Notes: a model not told the origin generated them from the sequence alone. A stretch of 64,000 nt of DNA from Colwellia marinimaniae (GCF_002207865.1 NZ_BDQM01000014.1:35628-99627); one strand, 5' to 3'; positions 25,428-34,628 are shown, numbered from the stretch's first letter. Translations and numbers: made by a program.

Positions 25428-27881
25428 TTAGAAGTTATACGAGGCTCTCATATAATATTCCCGTCCGGAAAGAGAGAAGGGGAAACTTGTCCAGCCATAT
25501 TTAAAACCAATTTGAGGGAAAATTCCGCCGTTATCGCCCCATTCATCAGGGTACTCATCGGTTAAGTTTAAGATACCGCCGCTGATGCTGACGTTATCGG
25601 TGACATGCCATTGCGCGGTAACATCAAATAAACTTTTTGCACCCCATGTCGTTTCTTCTGTGCCATAAGATGCTGAAGTAACTTCACCATAATAGGTCAT
25701 TCGGGCTGTTACCGACCAGTTATCCATATCAAACATGGCTGATAAGGCCGCTTTGTCTTGTGGTTGTGCTTTCTCCACTAACAATTCTTGGGCATGATTG
25801 AAAATAATTTCATCAGGCACCATAGCAGAAGAGGTGTTGATGTTACTTACTTGGGTATTATTATGGTGATAAGAAAGCTCATAGACTACATCCATATTAC
25901 TTAGCGTTTGTGTATATTGGTTAACCCAATCAAGACCAAAGGTTTCAGTATCAATAGCATTAGTGAAAATGGAAACATTTTTCACTCCGTCTAAAGCCTG
26001 GTTTGCACCAGAATGGCGGTCAAAAAACGCATCGATGTCAGCATTAATACCACGGGAAATATTACCAGAGTAAACAATACGATCATCAATATTGATTTGG
26101 TAAATATCAAGTGTTGAAGAGTAATTACCGGCATTATAAATCACACCAAAAGATATATTGGTTGAGTTTTCTTCTTGTAAGTCACTAAAGCCGAGTTCAC
26201 CTGCTAGTGCTTCATTCGGGCGTAAAGTCACTAAATCAGCAAGTTCACCATTATCTAAAGAAATCGAACGTTGGGTGAAATTAGCTTGCTGCATGCCAGG
26301 CGCTCTATAACCCGTAGAGGCAGAAGCCCTTATGGCTAAACTATCGGTCAAACTTAAATTGGTTGATAGCTTACCAATAACCGTACTACCAAAATCATCG
26401 TAGTTTTCATAACGAACCGCACCCGTAATTAACCAATCTTCGGTCACTGATGTTTCGGTATCAAAATAGAAAGCAAAGCTATCTCTGTCGGTATCTATCT
26501 CCATTGCGGGGCTATATCCTTGGAAACCTTGCATGCCAGGAACGGTAATGTCATCGCCAGTACAATTTGTCATGGCTGGATCACCCATTGGGTTGACCGA
26601 CTCCGCACATAAAGTATCTCCACGAGCATAGGTGACCATATCACCCGCTTCTTGGGCGAAACCATCAATGCGATATTCAAAACCAAAAGCAATAGAGGTA
26701 TCATAATAAAAACCTAAATCTACTTCTGTTACCGCATCAACATTAAAGGTAGTTTGACTGTAAACTAGCGCGCCATCATAAGCGGATGTTGGGCTGTCTG
26801 GGCCATAACTGGCGTTTAAAGAGTCTAAATTACTGAATTCAAACCTATTTTCACCCGTTACTAGGCTAGCATCAAAGTCCCATTTACCGATTTGTGTTTT
26901 AAAACCAGCGGCTAAAGAAAAATCTTCTGATTTTGAGCCAAGTCTTGGGGTAATGCCTTGTGGAAATAACGCGCTCCATACACGGTCATCCGCAGCGGGG
27001 CGATAAAAACCTAATGATTCACCCTCTTTGGTGGTATAGCCACCAAATGCATAGAACTCACTACTCTCACCTATATCATAAGAAAAGTTAGCCCAAAGAC
27101 TGGTCATTTCAGTGGCGGCTTCACCAACAAGTAACAGTTGGCGCGGTTCATCAATAGAGCCAAACCAATCTGTAGGTGTTGCTCTATTTATCTCACCACT
27201 ATCTGAATATTCGAAGGTTAGGTTTAACATACCTTTAGTACCAAGGGCTAAACCATAATTACCACCAAATTCAGTTGATTCGCCATCACCTTCACTAGTT
27301 TGACCATATTGTGCCCAAACAGTGCCGCCTTCATCGCCTTTTAAAACGATATTAATAACACCCGCAATTGCGTCAGAGCCATATTGGGCAGCAGCACCAT
27401 CGCGTAGTATTTCAATATGTGAAATAGCGGTCATTGGGATTGAGCTTAAATCAGTACCCGCACTTCCTCGACCAACATTTTCTTGTACGGCAACGACCGC
27501 TTGTTGATGGCGACGTTTACCATTGATTAGTACTAAGACTTGATCTGGACCTAAACTACGTAATGTTGCCGGACGCATTAAATCTTGGCCATCTGAGGTA
27601 GTAGTATTATTCATGTTAAAGGAGGGCGCTAGTTTTCGTAACATATCAGGTATACTGGTTGCACCTGAGTTTTTAATTGCTTCTGACGAGATAATATCAA
27701 TGGGTGAAGGGCTATCAGCAACAGTTCGGTTAGATATTCGTGTGCCTATACTGATAATTCGCTCAATGTCGGAGTATTTAGCGCTGTCAGAGCTCTTTGT
27801 TTCTGCGGAAAAACTTGAAGTGCTGGCTAGTGATAAGCAAACAGATAAAGCGATAGTACTGTAATTAAAGCGTCTTTTCAT
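25428..27881 (-). CDS. TonB-dependent outer-membrane receptor
   Basis: 817 residues with a signal peptide ending near STSSFSAE. After a short linker the plug domain runs from SIGTRISNRTVADSPSPIDI to GSDAIAGVINIVLKGDEGG (including DQVLVLINGKRRHQ and HIEILRDGAAAQYGSDAIAG), followed by a ~600-residue 22-strand barrel ending in the aromatic YYMRASYNF. It lacks the usual carbohydrate-type N-terminal extension. The receptor class (with a VLVLINGKRR plug) is common in Colwellia-type marine bacteria for organic nutrient uptake; the substrate is unknown. Few cysteines, two in barrel loops. Confidence 0.93.
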   Translation of the reverse strand: MKRRFNYSTIALSVCLSLASTSSFSAETKSSDSAKYSDIERIISIGTRISNRTVADSPSPIDIISSEAIKNSGATSIPDMLRKLAPSFNMNNTTTSDGQDLMRPATLRSLGPDQVLVLINGKRRHQQAVVAVQENVGRGSAGTDLSSIPMTAISHIEILRDGAAAQYGSDAIAGVINIVLKGDEGGTVWAQYGQTSEGDGESTEFGGNYGLALGTKGMLNLTFEYSDSGEINRATPTDWFGSIDEPRQLLLVGEAATEMTSLWANFSYDIGESSEFYAFGGYTTKEGESLGFYRPAADDRVWSALFPQGITPRLGSKSEDFSLAAGFKTQIGKWDFDASLVTGENRFEFSNLDSLNASYGPDSPTSAYDGALVYSQTTFNVDAVTEVDLGFYYDTSIAFGFEYRIDGFAQEAGDMVTYARGDTLCAESVNPMGDPAMTNCTGDDITVPGMQGFQGYSPAMEIDTDRDSFAFYFDTETSVTEDWLITGAVRYENYDDFGSTVIGKLSTNLSLTDSLAIRASASTGYRAPGMQQANFTQRSISLDNGELADLVTLRPNEALAGELGFSDLQEENSTNISFGVIYNAGNYSSTLDIYQINIDDRIVYSGNISRGINADIDAFFDRHSGANQALDGVKNVSIFTNAIDTETFGLDWVNQYTQTLSNMDVVYELSYHHNNTQVSNINTSSAMVPDEIIFNHAQELLVEKAQPQDKAALSAMFDMDNWSVTARMTYYGEVTSASYGTEETTWGAKSLFDVTAQWHVTDNVSISGGILNLTDEYPDEWGDNGGIFPQIGFKYGWTSFPFSLSGREYYMRASYNF

Positions 27882-28134
27882 ATTGTAAATTCCATAATTA
27901 TTAAATTAGCTATGCGGTAACACTACTACTTTGATTTTATTTGTTATTAATTATTGCTTTTAGGTAATAAAGCGCAAATTTTTGTTACCTAAGTAACATA
28001 CAATGAAAACTTTCATCTGAACAGTCATTCTTTCGTCTTAGATGAAGCCGGGAATTTAATGCGAAGTTTGTCAGAGCTTAGGTAAACCTGTAGCTGCATG
28101 ATTTTTTAATATTCAGAGTGAATATCATTAGCTT

Positions 28135-28231
28135 TCATGCCTAAGCCAAGTGCATAAGATCGTCATCCCCGAAGTGTTTTAATCGGGGATGACGTTTACA
28201 ACGAGTTGCTGAGTAAACTAGATAGGCATGT
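28135..28231. mobile_element. Miniature element family A copy 3, short form
   Basis: 97 bp with degenerate ends TCATGCCTAAG / GATAGGCATGT. It keeps only the outer parts of the 192-bp copies, joined by a CCCCG...CGGGG stem. Target duplication TAGCTT at 28129-28134 and 28232-28237. It lies upstream of the TonB-dependent receptor, 250 bases from its start. Confidence 0.8.
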
Positions 28232-28273
28232 TAGCTTTTATTGCTGCTATGCAAGTCTGTTTTTAGAAAATAG

Positions 28274-28304
28274 AAAATCCTGTAGAATTCACTACAGGAT
28301 TTTC
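28274..28304 (-). terminator. Bidirectional hairpin terminator
   Basis: AAAATCCTGTAG pairs perfectly with CTACAGGATTTT around AATTCA. It lies 270 bases beyond the stop of the minus-strand gene at 28576. In the same gap (28436-28475) the words GTAACGCATAACT and CGCGTAACT form a loose direct repeat. Confidence 0.7.
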
Positions 28305-28575
28305 TAGTATGACTTATATTTGTTAAGGTTTTTATCAAGTCTTCATGGGGCGGGTAGCAATATTCGCCTATTCGATACGAGGGTGTAAAAATGGACCATA
28401 TAAACTATATCTATCAAATTAACAATAGCTTAGCACGTAACGCATAACTCTCAATGCGCAACGCGTAACTTTTCAGTATATGTGTACAGCTGTTTATTTG
28501 CTACTTTATCAGACGATATCACTTTATTATTACCATCATCGGTTACCATTATAATACCTATCGTTCGCTGTTTTT

Positions 28576-29211
28576 TTAACGATAAATATCATCCAACTCG
28601 CCATTTTTAAGTTTTTTATTCACTGTTTTTAAACACTGGTGTGCATGGCTGATCACTTGCTGCATGTTTTCATAGCAACGACGTTGGTTTTTTCCGTAGG
28701 CAAAAAAGGTCAGTACCACTTGCTGGCCCATGCCGCCGGTATCTTCTTTATCGCCAAGCGCAAGATAACAAGTGGCCGATTGAGATAAACAAATGGCGCC
28801 AGCACGAAAGCCTAGTTTGGTACTGCTAACGTTTTGCAGGATATTTTTCATTAACCAGTCGATGCTGCGCTGCTGACAGTTTTCTTCAATATCGCGGAAC
28901 AGTATCATTAACCGGGCACTGCATTTTATTGCATAGGGATATTGCTCATCGGGATTTTTTTCTGCGGCGTTAAAGGTGCAGTCATTACTTTCTAGTAATG
29001 ACGATGGGCTATTGAGCCATTCTACCAACGAATAGAAAGTATCGGCAAAAGGCCAATGATTAAAGGGCTGAAAATCTTCCAGTGAACTACGTATCAATTT
29101 AGGATTTTTCTTAAAATCCATATAAATACTGGTTTGGTCTGTTGTCATCGACGTCCAAGGATGAGATCGACCCTCGGTGTGTTCGGTTTGCTTGGCGGTA
29201 AAAGCGTCCAC
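28576..29211 (-). CDS. Hypothetical protein
   Basis: 211 residues from a GTG at 29211; an ATG at 29148 is an alternative start, and neither has a strong ribosome site. No signal peptide. It contains five cysteines and a long C-terminal helix (CYENMQQVISHAHQCLKTVN). SATCYLALGDKEDTGGMGQQ looks like a loop between strands. I recognise no family; genomic isolation gives no clue to the role. Confidence 0.55.
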   Translation of the reverse strand: MDAFTAKQTEHTEGRSHPWTSMTTDQTSIYMDFKKNPKLIRSSLEDFQPFNHWPFADTFYSLVEWLNSPSSLLESNDCTFNAAEKNPDEQYPYAIKCSARLMILFRDIEENCQQRSIDWLMKNILQNVSSTKLGFRAGAICLSQSATCYLALGDKEDTGGMGQQVVLTFFAYGKNQRRCYENMQQVISHAHQCLKTVNKKLKNGELDDIYR

Positions 29212-29249
29212 GGTTTAACCCTTTAATACTGTTGTCGACCAAAACACTT

Positions 29250-29285
29250 ATACCAATCGGACTAATTTATTAATCCGTTTGGTAT
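29250..29285. repeat. 36-bp inverted repeat
   Basis: ATACCAATCGGACTAA and TTAATCCGTTTGGTAT pair with two mismatches around a 4-base loop. The ATACCAA/TTGGTAT ends resemble those of family B miniature elements, so this may be a remnant or a minimal relative. Confidence 0.45.
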
Positions 29286-29497
29286 CTCATTACAGCTTCG
29301 CTAAAGAGGCGGTGTTTGCTCGAACTTTTATGAAAGCCACATATTAACAGCAATGGATAAAATAAAAAACGCCAAAGCGGTTAGTAATCTAGCTAGTCGC
29401 CCTATTCAGAGGTACACTGCCTGCCAATATTGTAAATAGTGCTAACCGTGCGATTATTCCCGGTTAATAGCAGAATTGTTATGAGGATATACCCTTA

Positions 29498-30361
29498 ATG
29501 TCAGACAAATTACGAGTAAGCGAGGCCGGCAGCCTGTTGATTTTTCTAAATGCCAAGTTGCAAGGTTGGTCTAAAAAGAAGATTAAACAGCGCCTGCAAC
29601 TAGGTTGCGTGCTAGTAAATGGTGAGTCTGTTGTTAAACATGATCATCCACTGAATGCCGGTGATGATGTTGAGGTATTGGCACAAGGTAAACGTTTTGA
29701 CGCCAGTAAAACTAAGTCTGCTAGTGCAAAATTAGAAATACTGTTTAGTGACCATGATCTCATTGTCATTAATAAACCAGCGGGTTTATTGTCTGTTGCC
29801 ACGGCGCAGGAGAATAAAGTGACTGCACTGGCAATTTTACGTAATCAGCTATCAAAGGCGAAGAAGGCAGTTAAATTGTGGCCTGTACACCGACTCGACC
29901 GAGATACCTCCGGCGTATTGATGTTTGCTACTTCACGGGAAATGCGCGAGGCTATTAATGCCAAGTGGGCCGAAGCCGATAAAGTGTACCTGGCCGTGGT
30001 AGAAGGTGTGCCAGAGCCTAAGAGCGGTACGATAAACCAACCGCTTCGCCTAGACGACAAGCAATATAAGATGCATGTTGGCGCCCATGAAGACGCTAAA
30101 AATGCCATTACTCATTTTAGTACAGTACGCAGTGTTAATCAGCGCTCTTTATTGGAAGTTAAACTTGATACTGGTCGTCAACATCAAATACGTGCGCATT
30201 TATCTTGGTTAGGTTATCCCATCGTCGGTGATCCGCGTTATGGTAATGACGGAGCTCGTATGGGACTTCATGCACAACGCTTAACCATTACTCGACCAAA
30301 AGGTGATCGACTAACCATTGAAGCACCAATGCCTAATGATTTGATTACCTTATTGAGGTAG
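29498..30361 (+). CDS. RluA-family pseudouridine synthase
   Basis: 287 residues. An S4 RNA-binding domain at residues 1-70 (SLLIFLNAKLQGWSKKKIKQ and VLVNGESVVKHDHPLNAGDD) is followed by the catalytic domain with the signature HRLDRDTSGVLMFA, whose aspartate attacks the target uridine. GRQHQIRAHLSWLGYPIVGD is the second conserved block. It isomerises specific uridines in rRNA or tRNA. Which position cannot be told from sequence alone. Confidence 0.92.
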   Translation: MSDKLRVSEAGSLLIFLNAKLQGWSKKKIKQRLQLGCVLVNGESVVKHDHPLNAGDDVEVLAQGKRFDASKTKSASAKLEILFSDHDLIVINKPAGLLSVATAQENKVTALAILRNQLSKAKKAVKLWPVHRLDRDTSGVLMFATSREMREAINAKWAEADKVYLAVVEGVPEPKSGTINQPLRLDDKQYKMHVGAHEDAKNAITHFSTVRSVNQRSLLEVKLDTGRQHQIRAHLSWLGYPIVGDPRYGNDGARMGLHAQRLTITRPKGDRLTIEAPMPNDLITLLR

Positions 30362-30386
30362 GCTCAGTTTACCTAAGCTATTTATT

Positions 30387-30454
30387 GTGATGGTGAATGA
30401 AGGTGAAAGTGAAGGTGTTATTACATTCAACACCTTAACCATCACAAACCGAGG
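30387..30454. terminator. Two-tier inverted repeat between convergent genes
   Basis: TGTGATGGT (30387-30395) pairs with ACCATCACA, and inside it AAGGTGTT pairs with AACACCTT. There is no T tract. It lies between the convergent pseudouridine synthase and sigma-factor genes and could stop transcription from both sides. Confidence 0.4.
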
Positions 30455-30479
30455 ATAATAGTAATTAGGCACAACCCTA

Positions 30480-31010
30480 TTATCTCTTGGTCTTCACTTC
30501 ATAATCATAAACATTACCGATTTTATCAATTTTAAAATGGCAACAATCGTCAAATACCTTTTTAAGTAAGCCGCGACTTTTTTGTACACGGGATTTAAGT
30601 GTTGAATAACTTACCCCTAATTGCTCAGCATATTCTTTTTGTGATTGATTATTCATATCAATAGCGATAAGTAAGTTTGCATGCTCATCTGGCAGGGCAT
30701 TAATAAAGGGTGAGATACAGTTTAATAAGTCAATATTGCTCTCTTGAGATTCTTCTAGGGGCCAGTGGCCCTCGAGCTTATTTTCTTGAGCACGGCCTTT
30801 CTTCCGATAGTAATCAATGATGGTATTATTGGCTATTTGAAACAACCAAGACTTAACGCTTTTTTGTGTTTTTACTGCACTCAGCTTGTTATATATTTTT
30901 ATCAAAATGTCTTGCAACAAATCTTCTACATCCGTTTCATTTGAGATCTTAGCATGTAAGAACCGCTTTAACTCTGCTCGGTATGCTAACCATATATCTT
31001 CTATATTCAT
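30480..31010 (-). CDS. SigZ-like RNA polymerase sigma factor
   Basis: 176 residues from the ATG at 31010 (MNIEDIWLAYRAELKRFL is the typical start). Region 2 shows EDLLQDILIKIYNKL and SWLFQIANNTIIDYYRKKGR; region 4 shows SQKEYAEQLGVSYSTLKSRV, the DNA-recognition helix. A cysteine-containing tail (CCHFKIDKIGNVYDYEVK) follows, as in SigZ proteins. No anti-sigma factor lies beside it. It is divergent from an ArsH-like gene, and a 13-bp inverted repeat containing CGTC lies between. Confidence 0.88.
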   Translation of the reverse strand: MNIEDIWLAYRAELKRFLHAKISNETDVEDLLQDILIKIYNKLSAVKTQKSVKSWLFQIANNTIIDYYRKKGRAQENKLEGHWPLEESQESNIDLLNCISPFINALPDEHANLLIAIDMNNQSQKEYAEQLGVSYSTLKSRVQKSRGLLKKVFDDCCHFKIDKIGNVYDYEVKTKR

Positions 31011-31104
31011 TGGACTAACCATCTCCAGTACTCCGACTAGGCTTGCAAGCGGAGAAGCTCTATTCAATATAACTCTGTTTCTATATTAGACGAACAGCAA
31101 GTTG

Positions 31105-31168
31105 AAAAGACGAAAAAAACACATAAACATTATTATATTTACGATTTCACCTTAATTTTTCGTCTTTT
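31105..31168. promoter_or_regulatory. 13-bp inverted repeat in the sigZ/arsH divergent promoter
   Basis: AAAAGACGAAAAA at 31105-31117 and its exact complement TTTTTCGTCTTTT at 31156-31168, 38 bp apart. The CGTC core on each strand points outward toward the divergent genes, resembling the -10 element of ECF sigma promoters. This fits autoregulation of the sigma gene together with the reductase gene. Confidence 0.4.
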
Positions 31169-31215
31169 TGTACGGCCAAGCGTCTTATGGGTAAATGAAC
31201 TAACTAGAGAGTTTT

Positions 31216-31890
31216 ATGAACTTCTTACAAAACGAACAATTTAAGCTAAAGCCTAGCGTTAACAAAGTCAGTATGCATAAGCCAAGAGTATTAATGTTAT
31301 ATGGCTCTTTGCGCGCAACTTCATATAGTAGATTAACCGCTGAAGAAGCAGGGCGTATTTTGACAGCAATGGGCGCTGAAGTTAAGTTCTTTAATCCTAA
31401 AGGACTGCCATTATTTGATAACAATGACTCAGCTGACCATCTTAAGGTAATAGAGCTTAGAGAGTTGGTACAATGGTCCGAAGCACAAGTTTGGTCGTCA
31501 CCGGAGATACACGGCAATATGTCCGGTGTAATGAAGACCCAAGTAGATTGGATCCCTTTGTCAATGGGCGCAGTCAGGCCAACACAAGGAAAAGTCTTAG
31601 CGGTTATGCAAGTCACTGGCGGCTCACAAAGTTTTAACGCAATCAACAACATGAGGATTCTAGGCCGTTGGATGAGAATGTTAACAATCCCCAATCAATC
31701 CTCTGTGGCAAAAGCTTATAACGAGTTTGATGACCATGACATCATGAAAGCTTCACCCTATAGAGACCGAATTGTTGATGTTATGGAAGAGTTGATGCGT
31801 TTCACTTATTTAACCAGAGATAAAAGTGACTTTTTTCTCGACAGATACAGTGAGAGACGTGCGGGTAAGCCAAAGCTAATCGCCATGTAA
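31216..31890 (+). CDS. arsH: ArsH-type NADPH-dependent FMN reductase
   Basis: 224 residues, flavodoxin-like. [18 protein letters not shown] is the FMN phosphate loop, [19 protein letters not shown] the second flavin-binding block, and [20 protein letters not shown] follows as in ArsH. ArsH proteins oxidise trivalent organoarsenicals or reduce quinones and metals. No arsR, arsB or arsC lies nearby, so the role here may be redox defence under the divergent sigma factor and not arsenic resistance as such. Confidence 0.85.
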   Translation: MNFLQNEQFKLKPSVNKVSMHKPRVLMLYGSLRATSYSRLTAEEAGRILTAMGAEVKFFNPKGLPLFDNNDSADHLKVIELRELVQWSEAQVWSSPEIHGNMSGVMKTQVDWIPLSMGAVRPTQGKVLAVMQVTGGSQSFNAINNMRILGRWMRMLTIPNQSSVAKAYNEFDDHDIMKASPYRDRIVDVMEELMRFTYLTRDKSDFFLDRYSERRAGKPKLIAM

Positions 31891-32173
31891 ATGCGCCAGT
31901 AATGTAATTATTGGTGCGCTTAGCAAGGTTTGTTAAATAGCAGTCATAAATAAACGCTTGAGTCTCAAGATCTTTTTGATTTAAAAGTTGCTCGGAGTAG
32001 TTACCAACTCTTAAGTTGAATAATAGTTGCTTGTTTAGCCCCCCAGGACCATGTTGTCCGCTATATAGTGCTTTTAGTCTGAATAACACCATAATGAAAA
32101 TGTTATTGAGTAATTGCCCATATAAAGATTTTTGTACTATCTTTATATGACGCAATCAAAATAAGGACAAACA

Positions 32174-32371
32174 ATGTTAATTCAAGGACGTGAAGAAAAT
32201 CAATCCATTGTTATCTGTGACGATACAAGTATTTCAGCACTGAAAGTCAGCAATGACCAGGTAAAACTTGAAACTTTGGATGCTAATGAGGTTAAAGCCT
32301 CGGACGAAGAACTTATCCCTTATAAATGGTATTCGCCACTTACTGATTTGCTCGAGCACTTAGCGCATTAA
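32174..32371 (+). CDS. CsrA-shaped small protein lacking the RNA-contact arginine
   Basis: 65 residues with AAGGACA ribosome site. Without any gap it lines up with CsrA over the first ~52 residues: MLI at 1-3, Arg6, SIVICDD for TLMIGDE at 11-17, ALKVSNDQVKLE for VLGVKGNQVRIG, ANEVKASDEEL for PKEVSVHREEI. Fold-forming hydrophobics and Gln29 are kept. Arg44, essential for RNA binding in CsrA, is Asp here, Leu4 is Gln and the GVNAP loop is lost. It may be a CsrA paralogue with another ligand, or a dimer-forming antagonist. By-eye alignment only. Confidence 0.6.
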   Translation: MLIQGREENQSIVICDDTSISALKVSNDQVKLETLDANEVKASDEELIPYKWYSPLTDLLEHLAH

Positions 32372-32478
32372 TAAACGATGCCTTGCTGGCTTGGTACTAG
32401 TAAGGTTAATTTACACGTTTACAATAAGTTACCTAGTTGATAACCTAGCTATGAATTAAAAATAGAGAGAAATTACCA

Positions 32479-33592
32479 ATGAGCTGTTCAGTATTTAATT
32501 CAAATAGTACAAAAGTTAACCAACAAAATTCACTCAACTGAATTTTTAGAAAATCACCGGAAAAAATCTACTGATTTCACTCGAAATCGCACCCTTACTT
32601 TTCCTCGTTTAATGAGTTTATGTTGAATGCGCTCAATGGTTCAATTCAGGCTGTTAGCTGTTGATGGGTCAGTCACACAATTACCACTCTCTAACGAACT
32701 ACTTGAGCATTTTGGCAAAGATCGTCCACATGCCGCTATGCCTCATGTTCGTCTTTCTCAACTTTATGATGTTAAGAATAATATTACCCTAGACTTACAG
32801 GGTGAAAGCCATTCAACAGAAGAGCGTGAAATGGCACTAAGGCACTTAAATAAAACCCAAGCAGGTGACTTAATAATTTATGACAGAGGCTATCCTGCTG
32901 TTTGGTTTTATAAATACCATAGGCTAAAGAATGTTGATTTTTGCATGCGCATTGTTAAAAGCTCGAATGTTGTTAAAGCCTTCTTAGCAAGTGGGAAATA
33001 TAGTGATGTCGTCGATTTCCCTTGTATTGAGAAGTCTCTTCAATGATGTAGAAAAGATAAAATATCGACTGAATCACTACGTTTAAGGTTAGTGCGAGTT
33101 GACCTGCCATCAGGTGAGCCAGAGATTTTGGTTTCATCATTAACAGACTTAAAAGATTATCCTACTGCTCTTTTCGCTGATTTATATCACCAACGTTGGG
33201 GAGTTGAAGAAGATTACAAAGTATTGAAAAGTCGTCTCAATATTGAGAATTACTCTAGTGCTTCTGTTGAAGGTATTTTACAAGACTTACACGCTAAGCT
33301 ATTGACTAAAAACCTTGCAGCTTCTGCAATCCATGATGCAAAACGAAAAATAAAGAAGCCTAAAAACAAGAGACTCTATGAATATAAAATCAATTTCACC
33401 TTTGCGAGAAATCAGCTTAAAGACAATATTGTTCGGTTCACAATGAAGCTAGCTGAGCTTGAGTTATACGAACTACTGATAAGTAAAATATCAAAGAGTT
33501 TAAGTGTGATTCGACCCAATCGTAAGTTTGTTCGACAAGACCGTAGAAACAAGACAAGTAAATATCCTATGAATTATAAACGTATGTGCTAA
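32479..33592 (+). pseudogene. Decayed IS4-type transposase
   Basis: Remnant of a DDE transposase. The N-terminal part from ATG 32479 (SVFNSNSTKVNQQ) shifts frame near 32540 into EFLENHRKKS and TRNRTLTFPRLMS. The frame is then joined, apparently by an internal deletion near 32640-32655, to RLLAVDGSVTQLP, which carries the first catalytic Asp. A TGA at 33044-33046 interrupts the following frame, which resumes unchanged. YHQRWGVEEDYKVLK is the IS4 Y-R-E-K motif with the catalytic Glu. At least three lesions; not functional. Confidence 0.82.
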
Positions 33593-33604
33593 ATCCTTAA
33601 GTTA

Positions 33605-33747
33605 ACATGCCTATGTAGTTTACTCAGGAACTCTTTGTAAACGTCATCTTCGAAGTTTCTGATCGAAGATCTATTGTTCTTTATACACTGGATCCCCGAT
33701 TAAAACACCACGGGGATGACAATCCTGATCCAAGTGCATAGGCATGT
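33605..33747. mobile_element. Miniature element family A copy 4, internally deleted
   Basis: 143 bp, ends ACATGCCTATG / CATAGGCATGT, same orientation as the copy at 8263 but lacking about 50 central bases. Target duplication AAGTTA at 33599-33604 and 33748-33753. Inserted 12 bases after the last codon of the decayed transposase. Confidence 0.87.
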
Positions 33748-33824
33748 AAGTTAATGACATTGAGGTGCGCTAAGCGGAAGGTAGCTTCAAAGTATTTGCG
33801 ATATATTTTGTAATGAATTATTGC

Positions 33825-33950
33825 GGGCTTATTACTGATACTTCTCAGTAATAAACCCAAACCAATCTATATAAACACTAAGTCGTTGATATTATATTAA
33901 ATAGTATCTAGTTCTTTGTTGGATATTACTGAGAAATCTAAGTAATATCC
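33825..33950. repeat. Two neighbouring hairpins upstream of the cassette cluster
   Basis: GGGCTTATTACTGA (33825-33838) pairs with TCAGTAATAAACCC (33845-33858) with one mismatch and a 6-base loop. GGATATTACT (33921-33930) pairs perfectly with AGTAATATCC (33941-33950). Neither is followed by a T tract. They share the word ATTACT and may be parts of an earlier recombination site or of a regulatory leader. Confidence 0.5.
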
Positions 33951-34055
33951 AAGTCTTAACAAAAACCTATACTTTTAGTTTATAAGGTACTGAAAATATG
34001 GGATATTAATATGTATTAAATTAAAGCTATGGAGCTGACATTACTGAGCCGTATC

Positions 34056-34074
34056 CATAATAAGCTGTTATGCA
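34056..34074 (+). other. Cassette boundary, AAGCTGTTATGC
   Basis: ATAATAAGCTGTTATGC immediately precedes the first cassette gene. The same GTTAT(G) boundary recurs before the other cassettes (35395, 35965) and in CATAACAAGCTGTTAT after the fourth (36398-36413). Read as the right core (GTTRRRY-like) of an attC or attI site; recombination would occur after the G. Confidence 0.35.
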
Positions 34075-34091
34075 TTTAAGTCGAGTTTCGC

Positions 34092-34553
34092 ATGAAATAT
34101 ATATTATCTTTTTTAGCCATGTCTGCGTCATCATTTTGTTTTGCTGCGGATGATTCAAATTTTTCTTTAGGTTTAGGAACCGACCATGGTGGTATTGGCG
34201 CAAAATATTCAATTAATAGCAACGATTCAAAATATTATGCTTCTTTAGGTGTTCGTGTACATTCAAGTGATGGTGGCACAGGATTTGGCTATGGCGTAGG
34301 TTGGGATCATAAAATAGGAGGTAATAACCACTCCTTAGGTCTTTTCGCTGGAGCTGTATCAGCTCAAATCAGTCATGGAAAGGTCGCTTTGTATCACGGA
34401 TTATCCGGAACTTACAATTATTACTTTTCCGGGTTTAATAACAGTTCATTTGTTATCGGTGGTTCTATTTATAGTGGTGTAACTTCAAAAAATGAATATA
34501 TATTTGAAGAAAGTTCAAGTGGTGTAGCTCTGAAGCTTGCTTATCAGTGGTAA
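34092..34553 (+). CDS. Small outer-membrane-like beta-barrel protein (cassette 1)
   Basis: 153 residues: signal peptide MKYILSFLAMSASSFCFA, then alternating Gly/aromatic beta strands (FSLGLGTDHGGIGAKYSI, FGYGVGWDHKIGG, HGLSGTYNYYFSG) and a C-terminal LKLAYQW with the terminal aromatic typical of BAM-inserted barrels. With about eight short strands it would form a small outer-membrane barrel. Function unknown. It is the first of four same-strand genes separated by attC-like palindromes. Confidence 0.6.
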   Translation: MKYILSFLAMSASSFCFAADDSNFSLGLGTDHGGIGAKYSINSNDSKYYASLGVRVHSSDGGTGFGYGVGWDHKIGGNNHSLGLFAGAVSAQISHGKVALYHGLSGTYNYYFSGFNNSSFVIGGSIYSGVTSKNEYIFEESSSGVALKLAYQW

Positions 34554-34554
34554 T

Positions 34555-34612
34555 GCATAACAAGCTGTTAAACAAGGACAAAATACAGTTGGCTTTTAAC
34601 AGGGCGTTATAA
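34555..34612 (+). repeat. attC-like site 1
   Basis: TAAC (34558) and GTTA (34606) form the outer cores and CTGTTAAA (34565-34572) / TTTAACAG (34595-34602) a perfect inner pair, about 58 bp in all. The TAACAAG...GGGCGTTA outline is that of VCR-like attC recombination sites. It begins just after the stop of the upstream gene and ends 17 bases before the next, as expected for a gene cassette. Confidence 0.55.
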
Positions 34613-34628
34613 AGCCTAAGGAATTGTC

